A DNA stretch of 40,742 bases from Enterococcus malodoratus ATCC 43197 (lineage in GTDB: Bacteria; Bacillota; Bacilli; Lactobacillales; Enterococcaceae): NCBI RefSeq assembly GCF_000407185.1, contig NZ_KE136485.1:1-40742 (forward strand), given 5' to 3'. Shown here piece by piece: positions 15,101-22,830 of the stretch. The position numbers and the translations under genes are program-made. The notes beneath the pieces were generated by a model that saw only the letters and a list, made by a program, of their open reading frames with translations, did no database searches and was not told where the DNA came from. Every line of letters begins with the position of its first letter. The stretch's first letter is position 1.

Positions 15101-17204
15101 TAATTTTCTCCTGGTTTAATCTGTTTTTTCTTCCGAAGATAAAGTTTCCTTCATAGAGAGTAGATAGGATATTTTGATACCTCTCCAGATTTTTCTTGTT
15201 CGCTGATATGAGTTCGGGTCTTTCGACTTTTGTTGCTAATTCGATTGCCCTTGTAACTGTTTTTACATGAAGTTCGTATTTTGAAATATCCAAATCAGAG
15301 AAACCTATAGCCAAATCTTTACATGGTGTTTGGTTGGTACCGCAACTTAGACAAGGTGGAGAATCCATATATGGACAATTACCCTTTAGACGAGCATGAC
15401 AGGTCCCGAAAGGGTTATCAATCGCATGTAGCTTATAATCTTGCCAGAGTAGCTTGAGACTCGTTGAGGATACTTCAGATTGTAAAGCGACTTCATTGAC
15501 CTGACCCACTGAATCGAAACTGAAAATACCTTGTTTTACAACAGATTCAAATGCTTTACGCTTTGTATCATCAAGAATTTTTGCATATTGAACAGTCATT
15601 TCAGGCGAAGCGTGTGCTAATAATTGTTGAACAGTTAATATGTCGGCTCCTCCATTCAGCATTTTTACCGCATATGTGTGCCTGAACTGGTGCGTTTTAA
15701 AATGAAAAATATTACCGGACTCGTCAGTGATACCCTTTTTCTGAGCAAAGTTGTTCAGATGAAATGCAACCGACTTTTGAGGCAAAGGATTCCCTTTCCT
15801 GTTCCCATGATAACAAACGAAAATATAATTTAAGAGATTGTTCTCTTGATTGCTCAGCTTACCAGATTTATCAATTAAAGAGGCGATAATCAAGGCTAAT
15901 TCATTATCTATTGGAATTCGATGGTCTTTGACAAAAGTTTTTTCAATATCGGTTTGTACCCAATACTTATTATTAATTTTTTTTAAGCAGTCTTTTCTAA
16001 GTCCTAGAACATCTGAGATTCGTAATCCTGTCTTTAGAGCTATCCATACAATTGGAACTATTTCGGGGGAGAGATCGTTAATATTTTCAAAAAGCTGATT
16101 CAGAACAAAATCCGGAATGTAATCAATTTGATCAATTGACTTCTTCTTTCTTTTGGGTTTATCCTCAGGAAACATTAAATGATTTATATTTATTTTGGGA
16201 GCAACGTCATAGTTAAATATTTGGATGTCCTCTAAAAACTTTTGAGGATAGTGTAATGATCTATTGATATATCCTTCGGGGTTAGAAATAGAATCTCTCG
16301 AATCTGCTGTGTATTTGTTAAGATATTCAATGTACTGTTCAATGTGGCTCCGGTTTAAATCCTTAAGATCATTCCAGTGCGGTTCAATCATGAAGATGAA
16401 ATTAATGAATTTCTTTAAATACAAAATTGTCATCTGAGCTGTTCCAACAGTGAAGTTTCTTTTTCCTAGTAAACGATGCTTAAAATATTTTCTGAGAGGA
16501 TCAATCATTTTCTCGTTTACTTTTGTAAAATCGATATAATAATTACTTGTGCTTCTGTTATATTCAAGACCGTAATTCCTGTGAAGATTTTTGATGTTCC
16601 ATTTATCTTTTTCCCATTCTTCACGGAAATCAGTGTATTCAAATAGGAAGTCGTGTAGTCTTCTTAAAAATGCAGCTGACGGTCGTATGGTTTTATATTC
16701 ACGATTTTCGCTATTCTTCTTTTGATAGTGAGAAGAGATTCCCTTAGCATTAAGCCAAAAAAAATACCTTTTCTCAGCAGCATCAATATCCAAATCTAAT
16801 AAAGAATTTAAATTCGGATATTTTTCGTTCAAAAATACGGTTACTGAATAAAGAGGTCCGCTATACGTATGGAAGGCACCGTAAATCGTCCAAAGGTCAT
16901 CAAAAAGTCTGCGATAAAATACATATTTCAGTTCTGAATTAATATTTGAATTTACACTTTTAAATTTCAGCTTATTCCTACCAGCTTCACTGGATATCCT
17001 ATGCTTTTCTACAGAAGCTACAAATTGATTGATATCTTGGAACATGTCAATTGTCCAAATGTCATTCTCTAAGAAAACATCTGTATAAATTTGATTTGTG
17101 GTAACAGACTTATTTGAGTGAATTGTTTTCTCTAAGAAGTGAGATAAATCATTGTTTATTCGTTCATAAACTGATATTGGGTGATTTTGATTATTTTGGG
17201 TCAT
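15093..17204 (-). CDS. tnpB: Tn554-type tyrosine recombinase TnpB
   Basis: This 703-residue protein is the larger of two tyrosine recombinases, somewhat longer than Tn554 TnpB (630). The catalytic domain shows the first arginine in TGLRISDVLGL, the HxxRH box in HQFRHTYAV, a LLAHASPEMT box and the nucleophile tyrosine in VQYAKI. The C-terminus has a cysteine cluster (CHARLKGNCPYMDSPPCLSC), probably a metal-binding finger. ATG 17204 follows AGGAGGACTGTA; a longer in-frame start exists at 17234 but has no clear site. The gene overlaps tnpA by 14 bases. Confidence 0.9.
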   Translation of the reverse strand: MTQNNQNHPISVYERINNDLSHFLEKTIHSNKSVTTNQIYTDVFLENDIWTIDMFQDINQFVASVEKHRISSEAGRNKLKFKSVNSNINSELKYVFYRRLFDDLWTIYGAFHTYSGPLYSVTVFLNEKYPNLNSLLDLDIDAAEKRYFFWLNAKGISSHYQKKNSENREYKTIRPSAAFLRRLHDFLFEYTDFREEWEKDKWNIKNLHRNYGLEYNRSTSNYYIDFTKVNEKMIDPLRKYFKHRLLGKRNFTVGTAQMTILYLKKFINFIFMIEPHWNDLKDLNRSHIEQYIEYLNKYTADSRDSISNPEGYINRSLHYPQKFLEDIQIFNYDVAPKININHLMFPEDKPKRKKKSIDQIDYIPDFVLNQLFENINDLSPEIVPIVWIALKTGLRISDVLGLRKDCLKKINNKYWVQTDIEKTFVKDHRIPIDNELALIIASLIDKSGKLSNQENNLLNYIFVCYHGNRKGNPLPQKSVAFHLNNFAQKKGITDESGNIFHFKTHQFRHTYAVKMLNGGADILTVQQLLAHASPEMTVQYAKILDDTKRKAFESVVKQGIFSFDSVGQVNEVALQSEVSSTSLKLLWQDYKLHAIDNPFGTCHARLKGNCPYMDSPPCLSCGTNQTPCKDLAIGFSDLDISKYELHVKTVTRAIELATKVERPELISANKKNLERYQNILSTLYEGNFIFGRKNRLNQEKING

Positions 17205-18339
17205 TACAGTCCTCCTGAAGAATAGTATTGTCAAAATTGAATTCGGGTTGTGCAGTTAACCAGGATGCTCTAATCTCTTCATCCGTAGGATGGAGATAGG
17301 AATCCATAGTTGTTTGAATCTGAGCATGACCGAGTCTGTCTTGTAATTGTTTTATATCCTTGGTTTTTTGGTAAAACAAAGTTGCATGGGTATGGCGGAG
17401 TAGGTGAGGATATAGATGTAAATTTGTTTTTTCTTTTAACCGTTTAAATACTGAACTTACATTCCAATATTCCATAGGGTCTCCTTTATTTTGTCCTGCA
17501 AGCTTTATAAAAAGGTGATTAGATTTTGATCCAATTTCATCAATCACATCATAAAGATAGTCATCATAAAGCTCCATTAATTCCTGAGAAATGAGGATTT
17601 TCCGCTCACCACTCTTTAAACGCGCACCGTTTTCTAATTGTCCACGATAAACAATATTGATGTAGTGAGAAAGCTGGTGGTCGAAAATAAAATCTTCTAT
17701 ATGCAGGGATAGTACCTCACCAATTCTCATGCCAGTTTCGAACAATATTTGAATAAGCAGCTTATCGCGAATATTGGTTGCCGCATTCAAAATTATATTT
17801 ACTTCATTTTTGTTCAATGCTCGGATTTTTATCTTAGGCTCTTTTACTTTTAGAACGTTTCTATTTACTTCATTTCTTTTCGATACATGATGTAGGAGGC
17901 CTTTATATGACCTTGAGTTATTCCCCATAGTTTTTTTGAATAAATTTTCTACCTGAGTATTGGATAAATTTTCATTTCTATATTGATAATCATAGAAACT
18001 ACTTATAACTGATAAAGTTAGATTGATTGTTTTTTCTTTTCGTGGCGGTGAGTAAGCTTGCAATGGGATAATTTTGGTGCTGTTATAGGGGGTTCTTAGC
18101 CAAGACATAAAATCGACTAAATCTTCTAATTTAACTTTCTTGTAATCTAAATCATTTTCGCTTAGAAAAGTGAAGAAATGCTTTAAGGCATAGCAATATG
18201 TTTTTAGTGTATTCGGACTCTTTTGAGTTGAATCTAAATATTTTAAATATTTTTGAACGGGTGTAACTGATATTCCTTGCTGATCTATTAATAGATAGCG
18301 TTTTTTATTAGTGTCTAAAATTACTTCCTGAACTCTAAT
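17191..18339 (-). CDS. tnpA: Tn554-type tyrosine recombinase TnpA, probable ATT start
   Basis: This is the first transposase of the tnpABC set, a lambda-integrase-type tyrosine recombinase. TGMRIGEVLSL has the first arginine, HLLRHTHATL the H-R box, LQDRLGHAQIQTT the following box and MDSYLHP the tyrosine. The first ATG in frame (18108) would give 305 residues and cut off the core-binding domain. The frame stays open upstream through VQEVILDTNKKRYLL to a stop, and no ATG, GTG or TTG occurs there. A near-perfect GAGGTGATC site stands 7 bases before ATT at 18339, so ATT is the likely start, giving 382 residues. Tn554 TnpA has 361. Confidence 0.85.
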   Translation of the reverse strand: MRVQEVILDTNKKRYLLIDQQGISVTPVQKYLKYLDSTQKSPNTLKTYCYALKHFFTFLSENDLDYKKVKLEDLVDFMSWLRTPYNSTKIIPLQAYSPPRKEKTINLTLSVISSFYDYQYRNENLSNTQVENLFKKTMGNNSRSYKGLLHHVSKRNEVNRNVLKVKEPKIKIRALNKNEVNIILNAATNIRDKLLIQILFETGMRIGEVLSLHIEDFIFDHQLSHYINIVYRGQLENGARLKSGERKILISQELMELYDDYLYDVIDEIGSKSNHLFIKLAGQNKGDPMEYWNVSSVFKRLKEKTNLHLYPHLLRHTHATLFYQKTKDIKQLQDRLGHAQIQTTMDSYLHPTDEEIRASWLTAQPEFNFDNTILQEDCNDPK

Positions 18340-18430
18340 AGGATCACCTCTTCTTTGCTATGATAGGAAAACATATATTAAACAAATTGGTCAAAATAAA
18401 ATCAGTAAAGATAAAGATTCTAAAATAAAG

Positions 18431-18477
18431 AAATAGAGGAGAATATGCTCGCATAATGAACATATCAGCCTCTATTT
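18431..18477. repeat. Stem-loop near the tnpA end of the transposon
   Basis: AAATAGAGG (18431-18439) pairs with CCTCTATTT (18469-18477). Inner bases (GAATATGC and CATATC) can extend the fold. It lies between the tnpA promoter region and the SRAP junction. It may block readthrough from the SRAP/SOS operon or act as a recombinase site. Confidence 0.5.
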
Positions 18478-18490
18478 ATCTTACTCTATA

Positions 18491-18805
18491 TAAACCAGTC
18501 ATTGGAAATACACACCGGTTATCTTGAAATGGCTTTGCAAAGGTCTTTTTCTGCTCGACGCTTTCAGATCTAGCATTGATCATTAGCTGGCCTTTTTTAA
18601 AGCCGGTAAAGCCCCATTTTGTTACACCTGCCACTGGTTTGTTGTCCTTATTTCCACCAATCGTAATGACATGATTCGTTGGATAAATTTCACCTGTAGC
18701 AATTTTTTCAGCTAGCCTTTCTTCTTGCCTAGCTTGCTCCTGGATCTTCTTATATAGAGCGCTTAGTTCTTCTGAATCAAGGTCAAAAAAGTATCTACCG
18801 CACAT
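18491..18805 (-). pseudogene. SRAP/YedK-type protein, N-terminal part (split by transposon)
   Basis: The start is ATG 18805, since MCGRYFF places the catalytic cysteine at position 2 after Met removal, and GAGGTGATC lies 5 bases upstream. The fragment includes NARSESV with the conserved asparagine and RCVFPMTG, then runs into transposon DNA, giving LYRVR and a stop at 18476. The rest of the gene, beginning FYEWDQ, is at 5981-6259. SRAP proteins form a thiazolidine crosslink with abasic sites in single-stranded DNA. Without the catalytic glutamate and histidine this part is very likely inactive. It is the last gene of the SOS cassette. Confidence 0.85.
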
Positions 18806-18915
18806 TTTCTGATCACCTCTCATTATTTGGTGTTTCATAAAGCGATTTTAAGGTCATTTTAACTCGTTGCGTAGGGAATTACACGTAACAAGCTTCTAGG
18901 AGCGGAGTATAAGTG

Positions 18916-19152
18916 TTAACTTGGATACTGATTGATAAAATAGTCAAACTTCTTGACGCTATCGTCATTTTCGCTGTTAGCAACTAGTCTAAGATAGTAG
19001 GTGAGTCTATCCCTGCCTTCTTCATATTCAGTTTGTTCGCCGCACCCTGTCACTAAATCAAAAAATGATTCCTGATTGATGTATCTTTGTTCATAAAGTC
19101 GAATTACATTGAGTTCACGCAGCACGAAAATACTGACTTCATTCAGATTCAT
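18916..19152 (-). CDS. Hypothetical protein of the SOS cassette, 78 residues
   Basis: ATG 19152 (MNLNEVSIFVLRELNVIRLY) is supported by AAGGTGAG upstream. The gene overlaps the YolD-like gene by 14 bases, so the two are probably translated together. The product is acidic and mostly helical, without cysteines that could bind metal (one only) or membrane segments. I do not recognise the family. Its position between a YolD-like protein and SRAP suggests a role in DNA damage tolerance. Confidence 0.65.
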   Translation of the reverse strand: MNLNEVSIFVLRELNVIRLYEQRYINQESFFDLVTGCGEQTEYEEGRDRLTYYLRLVANSENDDSVKKFDYFINQYPS

Positions 19153-19657
19153 GGTTCTCACCTTCTTCATAAAATGGCTGATAGAATTCATTATCTTTCT
19201 CTAGTTGAAGCTCTGGATCAAATTTAGCTTCAGTATTTAGACTATCTTTTTTTGGTGATTTAAACATATCAACTTTGTACCATTTAGAATTATCAACTAT
19301 AGATACATTGCGGACATCTTGCCAATCAATTTTTTGATCTTCAAAGACAAAATAATCCTGATAGGCTTCTCCTGAAAAATATCCGGATATTTCGTCTACT
19401 AAACGACCAAACTCGTCAACAATATTTAGCTGTAGAGTTACCTCCTTGCGTTTTAAAAATGATTCAGAAAGAACTATATCAATTTCTTCACGACTCAATA
19501 GAGGTTTAGCAGCATTGTTTTTTAAGGCGTATTCTTCATTTGCGATAACGCCTTTCATTAAGTCGTCCATTGCATAGGCGGTGCCCCACTTCAAACCGAA
19601 AGGCCGATCGTGAAAATCATTATAGTCGTGAAATTCTTTCTTAGTTCGCTTTACCAT
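19139..19657 (-). CDS. YolD-like protein
   Basis: This 172-residue protein has the YolD pattern: DRPFGLKWGTAYAMDDL near residues 16-32, an EEIDIVLSESFLKRKEVTLQL segment, then a beta-rich region ending IDWQDVRNVSI. YolD proteins typically sit beside plasmid or phage Y-family polymerases (UvrX) and are thought to modulate them. The C-terminal 55 residues are acidic and probably disordered. ATG 19657 (MVKRTKKEF) lies within the 3' end of the polymerase gene, 17 bases before its stop, indicating coupling. Confidence 0.72.
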   Translation of the reverse strand: MVKRTKKEFHDYNDFHDRPFGLKWGTAYAMDDLMKGVIANEEYALKNNAAKPLLSREEIDIVLSESFLKRKEVTLQLNIVDEFGRLVDEISGYFSGEAYQDYFVFEDQKIDWQDVRNVSIVDNSKWYKVDMFKSPKKDSLNTEAKFDPELQLEKDNEFYQPFYEEGENHESE

Positions 19658-21023
19658 GCGGTTCACTCTCGATTCCGCCCTGCCCTCCTGCATGGCCGCC
19701 GATTAAACTGCTCCTCGAAATAGCGCGCGATCCGGGCATTAGGCTAGTTCCGTGAACAATTGCTTTGAACCCATATTTTTTTCGAATGGTATCAACAACG
19801 TAATCAACTTTATGATCATTAATTTGTTCTTCGGGTTCTGCAAACAAGTTAAGCTGCAATGAATTCGTAAAAGTAAGTCTTGAACAATTGACACCAATGT
19901 TTCTTATATCCTGTCGCCGGTAATTCTTATCAAAGATAATCAGCAGCGTTTCAGCGATTTCTTTACTTGAATTTGTCAGCGGTATTCTCATTTGCTGATG
20001 AAAACCGTGCTTATCGGGGTTTTTGTAATCTATGTATCCCATTGAATAGCCAACAAACAAGCTTACACATTCAGTTTTTGCGCCGCTTCGCCGGAGACGT
20101 GTACCTACTTGATCAGCCATTTCCTTGATGACTGTTTCTACCTCGTCACGTCTGGTGTAATCCTTGTTTAGCACTTGGGAGTTACCGATCGACTTTGATT
20201 TTGAGGTGTATTTTTGACCTAAAAAGCTACGATCGATCCCCCATGCTTTTGCGTAAAGTTCAGTACCAACAACGCCAAGTTGGGTTTTTAAACGCCAATA
20301 ATCAGCGTGAGCGAGATCGTAACCGGTCTTGATTCCCATTCGGACCAGCCGTTTATTTGTTCGTTTTGCGATTCCGCAAAATTCAGTAAGATCCTGCACA
20401 TTCCACAGTTTTGCTGGAACGTCCTCGTAACGGATTTCAGCACGCATATTTCTATTGTGCTTGGAGTATAGGTCTAATGCGGCCTTCGCCAACCAAGGAT
20501 TATCACCGATTCCAACTGTTGTATATATGCCTGTTTGCTGAAATACGTCAATTTGAATCAAGCGGGCCAATTGATCAGCTGTTTCACAGCCATACAATTT
20601 AAGCGAGTCTGTAACGTCTAAAAAGCTTTCATCTACACTAAATACTGCATGATTCTTTTCGTCAGCGTACTTTCTATATATGTTGTTAATTTCCATGTTT
20701 TTCTGCATGTATACTCGCATTAGTGGCGGTGCAATAACGAGATCATCAGGATACGGAAACGGCAAATCTCTGGCACGAGACACGTTTGAAATGCCATAGG
20801 CTCTTTTTGCGGCTGGGGAAGACGCTAGAATCAGTCCGCTTCCCCTTTCAGATGGATCGTCTGAAGGATAGCTCATAACCACTAACTTGGTGGTCAACGG
20901 ATTTAGCCCACGTTCGACACACTCTACGGAACTGTAGAAACGTTTGCAATCGATACAAAGTATGTCTCGACTTGGTTCACGCTCGTAAATGAATTTTGGA
21001 TTATCGTCCCAATTCATAACCAT
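19641..21023 (-). CDS. Y-family DNA polymerase (UvrX/UmuC-like)
   Basis: This 460-residue error-prone polymerase supports translesion synthesis. Catalytic acidic residues lie in DILCIDCKRFYSSVE (Asp25 by this start) and in the VDESFLD block near 125. The steric-gate region FYSSVE and the little-finger domain are present, and a beta-clamp-binding motif QLNLF occurs near residue 390. Plasmid- and ICE-borne UvrX-type polymerases have this length. ATG 21023 is preferred over GTG 21032, which abuts the AGGA site. A LexA box lies 30 bases upstream. Confidence 0.9.
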   Translation of the reverse strand: MVMNWDDNPKFIYEREPSRDILCIDCKRFYSSVECVERGLNPLTTKLVVMSYPSDDPSERGSGLILASSPAAKRAYGISNVSRARDLPFPYPDDLVIAPPLMRVYMQKNMEINNIYRKYADEKNHAVFSVDESFLDVTDSLKLYGCETADQLARLIQIDVFQQTGIYTTVGIGDNPWLAKAALDLYSKHNRNMRAEIRYEDVPAKLWNVQDLTEFCGIAKRTNKRLVRMGIKTGYDLAHADYWRLKTQLGVVGTELYAKAWGIDRSFLGQKYTSKSKSIGNSQVLNKDYTRRDEVETVIKEMADQVGTRLRRSGAKTECVSLFVGYSMGYIDYKNPDKHGFHQQMRIPLTNSSKEIAETLLIIFDKNYRRQDIRNIGVNCSRLTFTNSLQLNLFAEPEEQINDHKVDYVVDTIRKKYGFKAIVHGTSLMPGSRAISRSSLIGGHAGGQGGIESEPHGKAN

Positions 21024-21052
21024 AATAGGCACTTCCTACCTAACCATTATAC

Positions 21053-21066
21053 CGAACGTATGTTCG
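21053..21066 (-). promoter_or_regulatory. LexA (DinR) SOS box
   Basis: CGAACGTATGTTCG fits the Gram-positive SOS box CGAACRNRYGTTYC in nearly every position and is palindromic. A TATAAT on the minus strand overlaps its downstream side (complement of about 21046-21051), so LexA would cover the promoter. It should control the polymerase-YolD-ORF-SRAP cassette after DNA damage. Confidence 0.85.
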
Positions 21067-21249
21067 ATATAATGGTATGAAAATTACTAATATTTGTCAA
21101 CGAAAGCTTTTCATTAATTAAAATTAGAGCGATATTCGTACCTTTTATTTAATGTGATCAAAAATAAAGAGAAAGTAAAAGATCCGCAAACGAAGGTTTG
21201 CTCTCGCTGTCTATGTAAAGCGCCACAAAAAAATGGCCTTTACAGTACA

Positions 21250-21386
21250 CATTGAAATGCCGAAGGGCTTCCTTCTTTTCGGCTTTTCAGTCTGCACAGA
21301 AATAAAGATATTACTAGGAATTCCTGCATAATCTATAGTCAGAAATGTAGTAGTATTATTGGTTTTGAAAACTTTGCAACAGAACC
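21250..21386 (+). mobile_element. IS6-family remnant (3' end)
   Basis: Plus-strand codons to about 21331 read LLFGFSVCTEIKILLGIPA then stop, matching the C-terminus of IS1216-type transposases. Another 55 bases follow to the terminal repeat ACTTTGCAACAGAACC, ending at 21386. The sequence is diverged from the intact copy at 39825, so this is a different IS6-family element. The 5' part is absent. Bases 21070-21250 upstream have no gene I can support. Confidence 0.8.
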
Positions 21387-21550
21387 GCTGGGGTGATCTT
21401 AAAGTTGACACCTTGAATAAAACGAGTAGGAGCAGGGCTGCCATCGGCGTATTTTGCCCGAACCAAGGCAGGATCTTGATCCGTGCCGTTTTCAATAATA
21501 TCCATGACGATATCGCGGTAAATTTTGTCGAAGCCAGTATATTCAGTCAC
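21387..21550 (-). pseudogene. thyA: Thymidylate synthase, N-terminal fragment
   Basis: The first 54 codons of a gene start at GTG 21550, preceded by AGAGGAGAA. The product MTEYTGFDKIYRDIVMDII, followed by a VRAKYADGSPAPT segment, resembles the N-terminus of the phage phi3T/Bacillus ThyA class (FDKQYNSIIKDIINNG, DGTPAHT). The frame then runs directly into the IS6-family terminal repeat (VLLQSF), so the catalytic domain is lost. It marks the boundary of a DNA segment probably captured from a chromosome or another plasmid and is not functional. Confidence 0.7.
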
Positions 21551-21661
21551 AAGAATTCTCCTCTTTTTTTTCTTTTGTCTGAGTTTAACATATTTGCGGG
21601 ATTTCGTGGATTAAAAATTCTTTAGATAACGAAGGTTTTTCCGACTGTAACTTCCATTTCC

Positions 21662-21769
21662 TTGAAATTAATTTCAATTTTTGAAATAAAGTAAAGAACT
21701 GTTGACTTTTTATTGAAAGGGCTTTATGCTCTAATCAAGAAATAAATTTCTTTGATAGAAATAAATTTC
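21662..21769 (+). promoter_or_regulatory. Promoter and operator cluster of the sugar operon
   Basis: TTGACT (21702-21707), a 17-base spacer and TATGCT (21725-21730) form a good promoter. A perfect 16-bp palindrome TTGAAATTAATTTCAA lies upstream (21662-21677). Two copies of GAAATAAATTTC lie downstream at 21739-21750 and 21758-21769, 19 bases apart. The same core, GAAATTAATTTC, recurs before the SorC-type gene at 24726. These are probable SorC-type regulator operators. The 5'-half GAAAT also occurs near 21683. Confidence 0.7.
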
Positions 21770-21786
21770 CAAGGAAGGAGAGTAAG

Positions 21787-22818
21787 ATGAATATTCTATT
21801 TACAGCGGAATATGATGATACCCTAATCGAGGAAGTTCAGAAATTAGGTAACGTGGATATTCAGGGCTGGGCTAAGGGGATTGGCAAATTATCTGAAGAA
21901 GAATTACTTTCTTTAGTGACAGATGTCGAGGTGATCGTGACCAGCTATGATGACATCACCGAAGCAGTGATTGACGCGGCACCAAGTCTGAGGTTAATTT
22001 TCTGTACGCGTGCAACACCAGTGAATGTGGATGTGGACTATGCTCGAGAGAAGGGGATCAAGGTACTATTCACACCTGGTAGGAATTCTGACTCGACGGC
22101 GGAGTTGACGATCGGCTTGATGCTGTCAATTGCACGAAATATTCCTTTTGCCTATGAAGAATTGAAAAAGGGTAACTACACTGGCAGTAAAGATACCGAC
22201 AATCAAGTGAAGGCAGGCTTGAAGCGGGATGTGGTCTGGGGTGTGGGTCCGCAAAGTCCTTATGTTGTCTTCAAAGGTGTGGAGTTGAAAGGACGAACTC
22301 TGGGAATTATCGGCTATGGCAGTATTGGGCGTAGAGTTGCCGCAATCGCAAGAGGCTTCGGGATGCGGATTTTAGTTTTTGATCCTTATGTATCAAACAT
22401 TGATGTCGATACCTTAACGACAGAGAAGGTGGGGATTGATCGTTTACTGACGGAATCGGATTTCATTTCGGTTCACTTAAAGGTGTCGAAGGAAACGGAG
22501 AATTTCTTTGATAAGAGAGCTTTTGAGAAGATGAAGAAATCGGCTTACTTTATTAATTGTTCACGAGCAGCGGTAGTGAATGAAGATGATCTGATCGAAG
22601 CGCTGCGAACGAAACAAATCGCTGGTGCAGGTTTGGATGTCTTTTCGACTGAACCGATCCCAGAAGATCATCCGTTTATCACAGAACTGGAGAATGTTGT
22701 CATCACCCCTCATATCGCGGGAGCGACAACGGATGTTCTGACCAATCACACGAAAATGATTATCCAAGAGTTAGATCGGTATATGAAGCAGGAACCATTG
22801 CTTTATGAATATAAATAG
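21787..22818 (+). CDS. D-2-hydroxyacid dehydrogenase (NAD-dependent)
   Basis: This 343-residue protein belongs to the phosphoglycerate/formate dehydrogenase-like family. The NAD-binding Rossmann motif GIIGYGSIGRRVA is near residue 176, the catalytic Arg in INCSRAAVVNE near 258, Glu in the FSTEPIPEDHP block near 287 and His in VVITPHIAG near 305. This enzyme interconverts a 2-keto acid and a D-2-hydroxy acid or phosphorylated derivative. AAGGAGAG precedes the ATG. It is the first gene of the sugar operon. The true substrate is unknown. Confidence 0.85.
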   Translation: MNILFTAEYDDTLIEEVQKLGNVDIQGWAKGIGKLSEEELLSLVTDVEVIVTSYDDITEAVIDAAPSLRLIFCTRATPVNVDVDYAREKGIKVLFTPGRNSDSTAELTIGLMLSIARNIPFAYEELKKGNYTGSKDTDNQVKAGLKRDVVWGVGPQSPYVVFKGVELKGRTLGIIGYGSIGRRVAAIARGFGMRILVFDPYVSNIDVDTLTTEKVGIDRLLTESDFISVHLKVSKETENFFDKRAFEKMKKSAYFINCSRAAVVNEDDLIEALRTKQIAGAGLDVFSTEPIPEDHPFITELENVVITPHIAGATTDVLTNHTKMIIQELDRYMKQEPLLYEYK

Positions 22819-22830
22819 TAGGAGGGCGAA

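Larger units (their letters stand above)
6260..18490. mobile_element. Tn554-family transposon carrying arsenic resistance
   Basis: This element of about 12.2 kb interrupts an SRAP gene. It encodes the Tn554 set tnpA-tnpB-tnpC (two tyrosine recombinases and a small accessory protein) at one end and an arsenic island pointing the other way. No target duplication or terminal inverted repeats are seen, as expected for this family, which uses a short core at each junction. Flanking bases are CATAGAA at the left (to 6259) and TATATAAACC at the right (18487-18496). Against the restored sequence CATAGAAACC, the right junction differs at the core, as when a core arrives from the previous site. Exact ends are uncertain by about 6 bases. 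Confidence 0.85.

Noticed and set aside
21211..21625. Open frames on either strand across the IS6-family remnant
   Set aside because: They read across the terminal repeat and the thyA fragment, in frames other than those of the recognisable proteins.
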